Below are positions 30,601 to 42,726 of a stretch of 64,000 nucleotides of DNA, piece by piece (the stretch's first letter is position 1; each line of letters opens with the position of its first letter). A program made the position numbers and the translations under genes. The notes below the pieces were generated by a model. It was not told where the DNA came from. It did not search any database and saw nothing but the letters and a program-made list of their open reading frames with translations. Source of the DNA: Phaeosaccion multiseriatum. Taxonomy: Eukaryota; Ochrophyta, other classes. Location of the stretch: positions 1,426,001-1,490,000 of the forward strand of contig OZ218959.1 in assembly GCA_965112735.1 (NCBI GenBank), given 5' to 3'.

Positions 30601-33538
30601 CCCCGGTACTGCTACTGCTGCTAATGTATCACCAACTGCTTCACCTTAGGCGGACGTGTCAGGCAGTGCGGACGCGATAGAGCAGCGCATTCTGTACGCC
30701 AACCCTCTGCTCGAAGGTGAGGATGGCAGTGGATGGGTGGGGCAGGCGGACACACAGGAGCGAGGGAGGGAGGGAGTAGCAGTGACCCACTCACGCACTC
30801 ACTCACCCACCCACCCACTCACTCACTCACTCACTCACTCACTCACTCACTGACGCACTAACTGCACGCAGTCACTCACTCACCCACTCACCCACTCACT
30901 CACTCACTCACTGACTGACTGCCAGGCTTCGGAAACGCCAAGACGCTCCGGAACAATAACTCCTCTCGCTTCGGCAGATGGACCGAGATCCACTTCTCCG
31001 GCAGCAACCAGGTACTGCAGTATACTGTAGTGTGCTCAATTAATGGAGGTGCAGGGGCATTAATGGAGGTGCAGGGGCATTAATGGAGGTGCAGGGGCAT
31101 TAATGGAGGTGCAGGGTCATTAATGGAGGTGGAGAGGACCGACCTCCATCCTCCTCTTCACACGGACCTCTTCACATGGACCGGCCACAGCAGAATTACT
31201 TGACTCACCCCCCCCCCTCTCTACCTCTCTATCTCTCTCGTCTCTCTCACGCCCCTCTCTTCCTCTCTCTCTCTCTCTCTCTCTCTCCCATCTCTCTCCC
31301 ACGAAAACGTGTCTCTCTGTCTCTTTCACAGATCTCAAGTGCCCGCATAGAAAACTATTTGCTCGAGAAGCAAAGAGTCGTGGCTCAGGTAAGCACGAAC
31401 CCACACTTGCTCCCATTGACACACTTGCTCCCATTGACATATGGTTGTCCTATTTACTTGCTGGCCTCCTATTTACTTGCTGGCCCATTGACTTGTCACA
31501 CGCAGAGAAGAATGAGACTCCTTACACATATACTTTCTCTCTCACTCACTCACTCACCCACATCCCCACTCATTCACCCACCTCCCCACCCACCCACTCA
31601 CTCACCCACTCACTCACCCACTCACTCACACACCTACTCACTCACTCACCCACTCACTCACCCACCTCCCCACTCATTCACCCACCTCCCCACCCACCCA
31701 CTCCCTCACTCACTCACTCACCCACTCACTCGCTCACTCACTCACTCTCTCACCCACTCACTCACTCGCTCACTCACTCACTCACTCACCCACTCACTCA
31801 CCCACATCCCCACTCATTCACCCACCTCCCCACCCACCCACTCCCTCACTCACTCACTCACCCACTCACTCACTCACTCACCCACTCACTCACTCACTCA
31901 CTCACTCCCTCACTCACTCACTCCCTCACTCACCCACTCACTCACTCACTCACTCACCCACTCCCTCACTCACTCACCCACTCACTCACTCACCCACCCA
32001 CTCACTCACTCACTCACTCACTCACCCACTCACTCACCCACATCCCCACTCATTCACCCACCTCCCCACCCACCCACTCCCTCACTCACTCACTCACTCA
32101 CTCACCCACTCACTCACTCACTCACTCACCCACTCACTCACTCACTCACTCACAGGCTCGGGGGGAGAGGAACTTCCACATCTTTTACCAACTCTGTGCG
32201 AGTGACTCCGCTGCGGCACTGGGGCTTGACAGTGCCTCCCCCAGTCACATGCGATATCTCGCGGGCAGCGGGTGCACCACAGCGGAAGGGGTGGACGATA
32301 GGGCAGACTTCCTGGAGTGTGAAGTGGTGAGAGTGGGGAGGGGAGGGGAAGGGAAGGGAAGGGAGGGGAGGGGAGGGGAGGGGAGGGAGGGGAGGGAGGA
32401 GGGATGGGAGGGCAGGGAAGGAGGGAGCGAGGGTAGAGAAAGGCGGGAAATGGTAACATCCTCCTCCTCCTCCTCCTCCTCGTCCTCCTCCTTGTGCTCT
32501 TACACAAGACATCTAAGCCGTTTACCCATCTTCTCCCCTCCCCCTCCCCCCCCCCCCCTGTGCCCCCACCCCACCTTCCCTCAGGCCTTTGATCAGCTGG
32601 GCTTCTCCGCGGAGGAGAAGAGCTACGCCTACAGCATAGTGGCCGCTGTGCTGCACCTCGGCAACATCGCTTTTGAGCCGTTTAGTGACAGCGCGGGTAG
32701 CGAGGGGAGCTCCATCTCGGAGGGGGCAGGGGGAGGGGGGTTGCAGAGTCTGGAGAACGCCGCTGCGCTTCTGGGGGTGGATGCTTTGGATATGGCCAAG
32801 AGTATGACCACTCGCTCCATAGGTACGTACGTAATGTTTTATGTAAGGTTATGTGATGTTACTTGGCATTGAACACTCGCTTCTCGCTTCATTGGGGTAC
32901 GACGTTCTTGCATCATTTCTTGCTGATTCGTACTCTGACGTCGTGTTGAGCTCGACTCACCCCACCCCATGTCCCACACCCCCTCTCGCACACACACGCA
33001 CACACGCATGCACACACACGCACACACACACGCACACACATGCACACACGCACACGCATGCACACACACGCACACAAATGCACACACATGCACACACACA
33101 CACACGCACACACATGCACACACACGCACACACATGCACACACACGCACACACATGCACACACATGCACACAAAGACATTCGTGGCGACATTACCATTGC
33201 TCTGAACCGCCCCGAGCAGGCCAGAGACGTCGCAGATGCACTCGCCAAGGCCGCGTATGACCACATGTTCGACTGGCTGGTCGGGCGGATCAATCTCAGT
33301 GTAGGGGGGGGGAGCCAACACCACTATGATAAGTTTATCGGGGTGCTCGACATTTTCGGTTTCGAGATTTTCGAGAAGAATTACTTTGAGCAGTTGTGCA
33401 TCAACTACACCAACGAGAAGCTGCAGCAGCACTTCAACAAGCATACGTTTAAGGAAGAGGAGGACGTATATAAGTCAGAGCAGGTGCGTGTATGTGTTTG
33501 TGTGGGCGGGGGGGTGTGCGTGTGTGTGTCCATATGCC

Positions 33539-33569
<31 letters not shown>

Positions 33570-36500
33570 GGAGAGAGGTGTGTCTGTCTGGCTAACTGTC
33601 TTGCATGCCTTCAATTAGAATATCTACCCACCTCTCAATCCATCAACCTGGCTGACTGACCCCCCCCCCCTCTGTCCTCGCTCCCTCACTCCCTCCCTCC
33701 CTCCCTCCCCTCCCCCCCCGTATCACCAACAGGTGTCCTATGAACACGTGGACTTTATCGACAATCAGCCTGTTGTAGACCTCATTGAGCTCAAGCCCTA
33801 CGGCCTCATGCCTCTGCTGGACGAGGAGGTCAAGGTAAGGAGGACGAGGAGGAGGCGCGGGAGGAGGAGGAGGAGGAGGAGGAGGAGGAGGAGGAGGAGA
33901 GGGAAGGTAGAGCGGGAGGGAGGGAGATAAAGGACACAAGAGAAAGCGAGAGGAGGGAGAAAGAGGGAGGGACGTCATTCGACCGTCGACTCGCGCCCAA
34001 CGACATGGATGCCACTGATGCAGGCTCCCCCCTCCCTCCCTCCTCTGCTAACCCCGTGTTAACTCATCTCATCTCAGGTACCCAAGGGGAACGACTTGGC
34101 CTGGCTCGGCAAGTGTAGAGGCCACAACAAAGACCATGCCTGCTTACCCACCGGCGGCTCCTCCGGCAGTGGCATGACCTTCGTCCTTGTGCACTATGCA
34201 GGACAGGTCAAGTACGATTGTGGAGGCTTTGTGGACACCAACAGGGACTCGCTCTTTAGGGACGCGTATGACTTACTCGCGGGTAAGGGAGGGAGGGAGG
34301 GAGGGAGGGAGGGAGGGAGGGAGGGAGGAGGGAGGGAGGGAGGGAGGGAGGGAGGGAGGAGGGAGGGAGGGAGGGAGGGAGGGAGGGAGGGAGGGAGGGA
34401 GGGGGTGCAGGGAGCGGGTGGGGGGAGGGAGGATGGTGTGTAGTTACGTGAGGAATTGGGTGGTTTAGTGTGAGTATACACCCCTCCTCCATCTATCTAT
34501 CCATCCATCCACTGCCATCCTCCCCTTCTTCTTATCCTCCCATCCACTGCCATCCACTGCCGTCATCCCCTCTCTCTTCACAGGCGGCGGCAGCCAGCAG
34601 CTCCCCGGCAGCAGCAGCGCTATTACTCGCATGCTCTTCCCGCCTAAGGACGCCAACCCACGAAGAACCACCACGTTAGGGTGAGTGGGTGGGTGGGTGG
34701 GTGGATTGGTGGGTGAGGGAGTGGGTGAGAGAGTGGGTGAGGGAGTGAGAGGGTTAGGGGGTGAGTGAGTGGGTGGGTGAGAGAGTGAGGGATTGAGTGA
34801 GCGAGAGAGTGAAAGATGTTCTGTATGTATGCCTTACACTGTGTTTGTGTGCCTGTGTATGTGTGTATGTTTGTATGTATGTATGAATGTGTGTATGTAT
34901 TTGTGTATGTATTTGTGTGCGTATGTAAATTGTATGATGTACACTGCGTTTGTATGCCGGTGTTTGTATGTATATATGTTTTTTTGTGCCTGTGTATGTA
35001 TGCCTGACGTTATGTATGTATGCCTGTATGCCTGTTGCGTGCCATTTGTGAACAGGGAAAAGTTCCGCAAGGCGCTGTCTTCCCTCATGGACACAGTGGA
35101 TCGCTGTGAGCCATGGTACATCCGTTGCATCAAGCCCAACGACGGTGAGAGGGGAGGGGAGGTGAATGGATGGATGGATGGCAGTGGATAGATGGCAGCA
35201 GAGGGGAGAAGGGAGAGGGTAGGAGATGGGGGGTAAGGAGGGAGGGGCAAGGCCTCCTGGTCGGTAGGGTAGACTCACTACTAACTTCTCTCCTCCCCCG
35301 CCTCCCCCCAGCCAAGCGCGCCAACACGTTCGACAGCAAGATGTGTACGGAGCAACTCACATATGCCGGAGTATTCGAGGCCGTCAAGATCAGAAAGACG
35401 GTAAGTCAGCACGGAAGTCAGTTAAGTAGGTCAGACGTAATTGTTGTAAATTAAGTCAGAAAGTGTGCGTACTTGCGCGGATAGTGATGCTGTAAGCCGA
35501 CTTGATGGTTGACGAACGCTCTCTTGTTTCACAAGGCATACAGAGCCAAGGACAGCCTTCTTCGTCAATGTATCTCTCTCTCTGATACATTGCCACCTTA
35601 GCAAGTCTTCCTCCCCTCCCTCCCTCCCCCCACACACACCCCAGGGCTATCCCTTCCGCCTCACGCACGCCCGCTTCGCCAACCGCTACCGCTGCCTGGC
35701 GTTCAAAGAGTCGGGATGGAATCAAGACATCGTGCAGATGGCAGCCAATGCCAGGCACACGGGGGATTTCAAGCCCATGTGTGCGGCGTTGCTGAGGTGA
35801 GAAGGATGGAGAGGGGGAGGGGGGGGAGGAAGGGAAGGGAGGGGAGGGGAGGGGGAAAGGGAGGGAGGGAGAGGGAGGGGCGGAAGGAGGGAAGCAGGGG
35901 AGGGGAGGAAGGGAGGAAGGGAGGAAGGGTGGGGAGAAGCGGAGGGAGGGAGAGAGGAAGGGATGGGAGAGAGGAAGGGGAGGGCACGCCCACCCGCACG
36001 TACATGCACCCCGCCCACCCACCCATCCACCATTGACATACTACACCCACCCATCCACCATTGACATACTACACCCACCCATCCACCAACCCCACCAACG
36101 TACCCAGCCGCACTACCCACGAACCCACCCACCATTGACATACTACACCCACCCACCCCTTTGGTGAATGTGATGATACGATACGGTGGCATACACGCCT
36201 CTCCTCAGATGTGTTGCACAAGACTTCAGCCGCGTGCAGGAGGGGTTGAGCATGATTCTCTACCGCGCTGAGGAGCACCGAGTGTTGGAGGTGAGAGTGC
36301 CGCTTGGCTTCGGTGATGATGATTGCTTCGACCCGCACTATCGACCCGCACTATCGACACGCAGTTTCGACACGCAGTTTCGACACGCAGTTTCGACTCG
36401 AATATCTTACACCTTGGCAGTAGGGCACCCAGTATGTATGGAACAAGCCATTGGCAACGCAATGTCGAACCCACTAACTCGTCCCTCGCCCTCTTCCTTT

Positions 36501-39500
36501 TGATCTTTCTCTCTCTCTCTCTCTCTCTCTATGTGTGTGTGTGTATTACCACTGCCTACCCCGCTCTCCGCTCCCCACTCCCAACCCCTGTCCCTGGCCC
36601 CTCTCCTCTCTCTCTCTCTCACCGTATCACCAACCCGCTTACCTCAGCTGCTGCGCAACCTGTGCCTGGAGCGCGTCCTCCCTGTGGCCCAGCGCATGGC
36701 CCGCATCAAGCTTGGCAGGAAGTTCCGGAGGTAAGGGTGTATGGGCAGGCAGGCAGATAGGCAGGCAGGCAGGTATATGGGTAGGCAGGCATATGGGCAG
36801 ACAGGCAGGTAGATGGGCAGGCATGTGATGTGCTCGTACGTAACCCTCATTCACTCACTCCCTCACCCACTCCCTCACGCACTCGCCCACTCCCTCACTC
36901 ACTCACCCACTCCCTCACTCACTCACCCACTCCCTCACTCCCTCACTCACTCCCTCACTCACTCACCCACCCACTTCCTCCCTGCTCAATCACTGACTTG
37001 CTCCCTTCTAGATACATGAAGGAAGCGAAGGCCATTTGCGCGCAAGCTCTCCGCGACGGGGCGGGGGGGGACGCAGCGCAGCTAGAGGTACGTACGTGTG
37101 TACTTATGTGTGTACTTATGTAGTGATGGGATAATTAGTGTGGTGAGTGTCAGGACAAAGTGAATGAGGGAGTGAGGTGGTATCAGTTGTCAGGGCTCCA
37201 CCCACGCACCCACTCCCTCCCTCCCTCCCCTTGGATGGATGTGTACGCTAAAGGCGGCCATCGCTCGAGCCGAGGCCTGCACAGCCCCTGTAAAGGCGTG
37301 CTTCACTTGGGAGCCTTCCTCTATGCGGCAGTGCCGAGACATGCTCTTCGCACTGAAGGAGAGGGAGCAGCTCATGGGCCTGCTTGGGCCTCTGTGCGAC
37401 AGGGTGGAGAGGGACATGCACAGGTTAGTAGTAAGTCAATGGGTGGTAGTAAGTCAATGGGTTGGTGGGGAGTAGTAAGTCAGTGGGTGGGTGGATGGAG
37501 ACGAAGGGAGTGGGTGGGCAGGAGAGGAGAAGTTATCACTCTCTTAGTATTGTTGCGAAGAGAAGAATGGGCCGTTTTGGTTTTATTTCCTCTTCGTGCG
37601 CTTCTTTACGCATAGCCACCTTTCCCTCTCTCTCCCTCCCTCTCTCTCTCTCCCTCCCTCTCTCTCTCTCTCTATGTGTGTGTGTGCGTGTACGTGCATT
37701 CATAGCGCCGGGCCCGGCGGTATCTCATGCTACGGAGAACTTCGATCCACCGTGCAGCGCTGCAACAAGATCAGGCACATCCCCGGCACCGCACAGGCCA
37801 TGGCGCTAGAGGAGAGGGCCCGGCAGCTACTGCATCAGGTATATGGGCAGGAAGATGGGCAGGCATATGGGCAGGCATTAGGCAGGAACATGGGCGAGCA
37901 TTATGGGCAGGCAGATCCCTCCTGCCTTTCCGTCCCTCCCCGTGCTCTTTCTGTTTCAAACAACCCCCCCCTCCCCTCCCCTCCCTCCCTCCCTCCCTCC
38001 CCCTCATCCCTCCCTCCCTCCCTCCCTCCCTCCCTCCCCTCCCTTCCCAATCAGGCTGCGGCGGCGAAGATCGACCCCATCGCTCGTGAGGCCCTCTCTC
38101 TCGTAGAGGTGCGGATGATGAAAGACATCTCCGAGGAGGCCAGGGGGGTGGAGTACGTCAGCCCGGAAATCAACTCCATTCGAGAGAAACTCGCCTTACC
38201 GGAGGAGGAGCTTGTGAAGCTGCAGCTTGAGGCCGCCAAGGCCATGAACGACCCGGAGAGGGTGAGTGGGGAAGGAAGGAAGGGAGGGAGGGAGGGAGTG
38301 AAGGAGGGAAGGAAGGAAGGGAGGGAGGGAGGGAGGGAGGAAGGAAGGAAGGAAGGAAGGAAGGGAGGGAGGGAGGGAGGGAGGGAGGGAGGGAGGGAGG
38401 GAAGGAGTGAAGGAGGGGGTGTGTGGGTGGGTCGGTGGGGTGGGTGAGAGGGTAGGTGAGTGGTTGGGTGAGTGGGTGGGTGAGTGGGTGGGTGCATGGG
38501 TGGATTTACTGACATGAAAACTATTGCACTCGCCATCCTCCCTATACATCTCAACCCCCCCCACACACAATCTAACCTTATCAACCAACCCATCCATCCA
38601 CCCCCCCCACACCTGCCCATCCACCCACCTAACCAACCCACCCACCCACCCACCCATCCCCCCACCCCTGTATCACCAACACACCCAGGTGATCAATCGT
38701 GAGATCAAGCTCAAAGAGATGTACCTTGACGCCAACGGATCTCTCTACGACCTCCCCTCGCTGCCCTCCCTGCGCGACCCGAACGAGTGGGCCAATCTCA
38801 AGCCACTCAAGACCATGACCTTCTCCAAGAAGAAGAAGGACGCCCTAGCTGCCTCCTTCCTCGTGCACACAACGGATCCCATCCACAAGGTCATGTGTTT
38901 TGTCTCGCTTACTCAACTCGCTCACTCACGAACTCACTCTCTCACTCACTCATTTCGCTGGCCCACTCACTCACTCATTCATTTTGCTTGCTCACTCACT
39001 CACCCACTCAATCACACACTCACTCACTCACTCCGTCCCCTCCCTCCTCCCTCCCTCCCTCCCTCCCTCTCTCCCTTCTTCCCTTCCCTCCCTGGCTCTC
39101 TCCCTCCCCCCTCCCCAGGCCGTGACATCGGTGTGCGGTGTGCATGGGGCCGCTGTAAAGGCCTTCAAGAACCTTCTCGGGTACTGTGGTGATCGCAAGT
39201 ACCAATACCCGGACACGGCCATCAGGCAAGTACCAAAGCCGAGACACACGGCTATCAGATTATGAATGCGTCATGAATGTATCATTCTCATGTTGAATTG
39301 GTTGGTTGGTTGGTTGGTTGGTTGGGTGGGTGGTTGGTCGGTTGGTTGGTTGGTTGGTCGGTCGGTCGGTCGGTTGGTTGGTTGGTCGGTCGATTGGTTG
39401 TCTGATACTCGACTCGATGGGTGTTCGCTTTTGTGCTTGTGCCCCCCCTCGCGACTCCACCCAACCCAACCCAACCCAACCTAACTCAACCCAACCCAAC

Positions 39501-41427
39501 CCAACCCAACCCAACCCAACCCAACCCAACCCAACCCAACCCAACCCAACCTAACTCAACCCAACTCACCCCAACCCCCAACCTCTGCACCTGTCAGAGA
39601 GATTGTGAAGGCAGGGCTTGAGGACACCGACGGGGATGGTGGCCTACGCAGTGAGCTCTACGTGCAGGTCAGTTGCAGTTTCAGTTTTTTTTTATTGTTA
39701 GATTTGTATCCAATGATACCAGAAGCGCGATCCAACCGTCAATATCGACATCGAAGGCGGCTGAAGCAACTGCTGCGCCTCAACTCCCCCCACCCCTCAC
39801 TCCTCACCCCTCACTCCTCACCCCTCACCCCTCACTCCTCACCCCCTCACTCCCTCACCTCCTCACCCCTCATCCCGCACCCCGTCACTCCTCACCCCTC
39901 ACCTCCTCACCCCTCTAAGCCCTCACCCCTCACCCCCCACCCACCCCCTCCTTAACCTCCGACCCCCTCACCCTTGCCCATGGATGCATGAATGGTATAA
40001 CCATGCAGGTGATGAAGCAGCTCCGCTCCAACCCCTCCCCCCCGTCCGTGGAGCGCGGCTGGGAGGTGATGATGCTGCTTCTGAGCTGCTTCCCGCCCCC
40101 CAAGGAGCTCGAGAACTATGTTCATTACTTTGTGCGAACCAACGCCCCTGAGGAGACAAGGTGAGTGGGTAATAAGTCAATCGGTGGGTTGGTGCCGGTC
40201 TGTCTGCCTGACCGAGTGACTGACACTGCCTGACTGCCATTCCTTTGTTCCTTCCCTCCCTCCCTCCCTCCCTCCCTCCCTTCCCTCCCCACCTCCCTCC
40301 CTCCTTCCCTTCTCTCCATCCCTCCCTCCCTCCCTCCCTCCTTCCCTTCCCTTCCGTCCCTCCCTCCCTCCCTCCTTCCCTTCCCTTCCCTCCGTCCCTC
40401 CATCCCTCCCTCCTTCCCTTCCCTTCCCTCCATCCCTCCATCCCTCCCTCCTTCCCTTCCGTCCCTCCCTCCCTCCCTCCCTCCTCTCCTCTCCTTCCCT
40501 CCGTCCCTCCGTCCCTCCCTCACACAGAGAGAAGCTCGGTCTGGCCGTCCACATGAGCGTCCACGACGGCGCCAAACCGTCGGTGCCGAGCGACAAAGAC
40601 ATCCCCGGCATCCTCTCGGCCTTCTTTAACAGAGAGGTGACTGCGAGATACAATATCGATGAGGATGTCGTTACGGTCCGCCCCCCGCCCAACCCCAACA
40701 GCGCCGGGCACAGAGCTGGCTGGAACATTCAGGTGAGTGAGCGAGTGAGAGAGGGGGTGCGGGGGGTGGGCAGGTGGGAAGTCAGTGGGGAGGGGATGGA
40801 GTAAGTCAATGGGGGGGTTTGGGGGGGGGGGGTGGGTTGAAGTTGGGGTGGTGGTGAGGGGGGGGTTTGCGGGGAGGGTGGGGGATGGCAGTGGATGGGG
40901 TGGCAGAGGAGAGAGGGGGAGGACGGAGGATGAAAAGATGAAGGGGTTCTTTCTTTTCCCCCCACCACAGTCGAGGCTTGGGTCGGGCCATGAAATCGGT
41001 ATCGAGCCCCCCCCTAGCCTGCTGTATCACCAACTGCTGCTCCTCTGCCTGCCTCTGTGCCGTTCTCCCCCTCCAACTCACCCCTCACCCCTCATATTCC
41101 CAGGCGGTCGGGGGCGACAGCGGCGTTGGTGATACAGCAGTCGCAACAAGTCATGCCCCTGCCCCTGTCGCAGCAGTAGCGGCCGTCGCAGCAGTAGCAC
41201 GCCCTCTCCCTGCCATGCCGCCGCCTGCCGCCCCTGCCCTACCACCCAAGCATCCTCAAGCAAAGGTCCTGTTTGCCTACGACCCGGCAGGACAAGAGGG
41301 CATGATCGGGCTGACCGCGGGAGAGACAGTCAGCATCAAAGACAGCAGTGACGGGGACTGGTGGATGGCAGTGGATGGAGCGGGCACGGAGGGGTGGGTG
41401 CCTGCCAACTATGTGGAGCTGCTGTGA
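25515..41427 (+). CDS. Unconventional myosin: GYF-WW-motor-MyTH4-SH3
   Basis: I assembled 33 exons (first 25515-25661, last 41104-41427; motor exons include 29851-29919 and 33176-33483) into 1486 residues with all phases compatible. Residues 1-49 are a GYF-2-like domain ([18 protein letters not shown]). A WW domain follows (W119 in NWMEKK, YYF, W142 in TWDKP). The motor spans about 178-880, with P-loop GESGAGKT (313-320), switch I NNNSSRFG (about 362), switch II DIFGFE (about 595) and the relay/converter [20 protein letters not shown] basic helical neck comes next, then MyTH4 at about 1135-1312 ([34 protein letters not shown]), a Pro/Ala linker and a C-terminal SH3 ([26 protein letters not shown]). 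It is an actin-based ATP-driven motor. GYF, WW and SH3 bind Pro-rich ligands, while MyTH4 usually binds microtubules or membrane partners. No FERM domain follows the MyTH4. One intron (39226) starts with GC. Confidence 0.9.
27290..27660 (+). repeat. (CTC)/(CTG) trinucleotide cluster in myosin intron
   Basis: Alternating blocks of CTC and CTG with short atc interruptions, in at least three higher-order copies (each ends tgctgctatctccacc), directly before the acceptor of the 45 bp exon at 27662-27706. Confidence 0.9.
28345..29240 (+). repeat. 24 bp minisatellite, about 37 copies, in myosin intron
   Basis: Unit approximately ttgctcttcccttgtccttg plus ctcc, spanning almost the whole intron before the exon at 29249. 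Variants (gttctt, tttgcc) are themselves interspersed in repeating order, pointing to block duplications. It is open in several frames, creating long KSKEQGQ-type ORFs on the opposite strand. Confidence 0.95.
29930..30515 (+). repeat. ~22 bp minisatellite in the intron after the P-loop exon
   Basis: Unit gtgtcaggacagaggggtga(gg), with ggggag and gggtaaag variants, about 25 copies. At 30521-30556 the minisatellite ends in agaggcaactaagcagtgctt, a near copy of the end of the preceding exon (29888-29925), followed again by a donor-like gtatgt. Confidence 0.93.
31530..32153 (+). repeat. (CACT)n microsatellite in myosin intron
   Basis: CACTCACT tetranucleotide tract with CCCA and TCCC interruptions and a recurring ~65 bp block (cacatccccactcattcacc at 31559, 31804 and 32039, with a shorter variant at 31664). 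It ends directly at the acceptor of the exon starting at 32156. Confidence 0.93.
32990..33175 (+). repeat. (CA)n with GCACACA and TGCACACA variants
   Basis: The tract reaches the acceptor (acacaaag) of the switch II exon at 33176, so the usual pyrimidine tract is replaced by CA repeats. Confidence 0.9.
34283..34405 (+). repeat. (GGGA)n beginning at a myosin 5' splice site
   Basis: The donor gtaaggga runs directly into the GGGA tract. Confidence 0.9.
38262..38480 (+). repeat. (GGGA)/(GGAA)/(GGGT)n in myosin intron
   Basis: Purine-rich tetranucleotide tracts immediately after the donor gtgagtgggg. Confidence 0.9.
39297..39575 (+). repeat. (GGTT)n then (CCAAC)n in the GC..AG intron
   Basis: (GGTT) with GGTC variants at 39297-39400 and a CCAAC pentamer tract at 39458-39560. 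Together they occupy most of the intron bounded by GC (39226) and AG (39597). Confidence 0.9.
40245..40527 (+). repeat. (CCCT)/(CCTT)n before a myosin acceptor
   Basis: Pyrimidine tetranucleotide tract with CATC and CGTC variants reaching the acceptor cacacag at 40527. Confidence 0.9.
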
Positions 41428-41990
41428 GCCGTTGAGGGAGCGGTGAGGGGTGAGGGGTGAGAGTGAGGACGGGGGGTGAGGGGAGGGGTGAGGGACGGAG
41501 CAATGCTGCTGCAGCAGGTGGTGATAAAGCAGCGGCCAATAGTCAGTTACGAATAAAAAAAAATAAAAATGGGAAAGCATTCGTTGTGGCTATTCTTACT
41601 AAAGTCTAGTTTACGTACTACGTAGTACTTGCTACACAAGAGGGACCCCATTGGAAAAAAGCTCCTCCGGTGAGTCCTCCCTCGCCCCCTGCTTAGTCTT
41701 GCCTACCTGCTCTATATTGTACGCTAGTTTCCTGTATACGGAATCGGAATCACTCCCTCCACAAGTGTGGCCAATGATGCCACAGTAAAACACGCAAAGT
41801 ACACACACCCATCTTACTCCGTCCTTATAAACACAACACGCACACGCACACACAATACACATACAGTACCCCACCCGCGTTGAGGCCAACTAACGTGCAT
41901 GCACGCGTACGTGTGTACCCTCTCCTCCTCTATCTTCCTTGATCCTCTCAGTCAAGAAAACTGAAACCGAAAAAGTGAAACCGAAAAACA
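41428..41990. other. Convergent intergenic spacer
   Basis: The myosin stop (41425-41427) and the stop of the minus-strand membrane protein (41991) face each other. An A-rich stretch (aataaaaaaaaataaaaatg, 41550-41569) is a plausible polyadenylation region for the myosin transcript. No gene was seen. Confidence 0.5.
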
Positions 41991-42666
41991 TCACACAAAG
42001 TCCTGCCCCACAGGCTTGGAAATACGAGACGCTGGTGACCTTGATCGGAGTCCGATTGAAGCGGATGATGACCCGTCCTCGCCTGCAGCAGCACGAGAGG
42101 GAGCTGCACCAGCCTCACCGCCCTCCTCCTTGCCAAAGCCAGTCACCACGATGTTGCTGCTGCTGCTGCTGCCCCGTGCCCCTTCCCCTCCCTGCAGCTC
42201 TGTGGCTGATGACAGCGACATGTCCAGCTGGTCCTGCTCATGTACACCCCATCCCTCGAGCCCTTCATCGCCGTCTCCCCACATCAGTCCCTTTACCTTT
42301 GCCCGGCTGAGGTAGAGGGTGACCAGGGCGGCGTACCAGGCAAAGAGGGTACCAAACTCCACCGCGTGTTCACTCTCATCCTCCGTGAGCTTGTTGGAGT
42401 GCCTCGACGCCACGCTAAAGGTGCACAAAGAGAAGGCCACTCCCGAGAAAAGGAACACAAAGCCCTGCGACGTGGTGAAGCTCATGGCAAGAAAGGAACG
42501 GGTGTTGATGTCCTGCAAGACGTAGGTGGAGAGGAAAACGAGGAAACCGAGGGTAACCGAGAGGCCAAGCTGTGTGTTGGCGTAGAGAAGAGCGGTGCAC
42601 TCTGACGCTTCTGCGGCGTTGAGGCATCCGATGCCCTCGAAGGCGAGGAAGAGCTGTAGAGGAGGC

Positions 42667-42726
<60 letters not shown>

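Noticed and set aside
40971-41060. Possible extra myosin exon after the acceptor-like ccaccacag at 40971
   Set aside because: No donor keeps the frame, and the flanking exons already join in phase 0 across this region.
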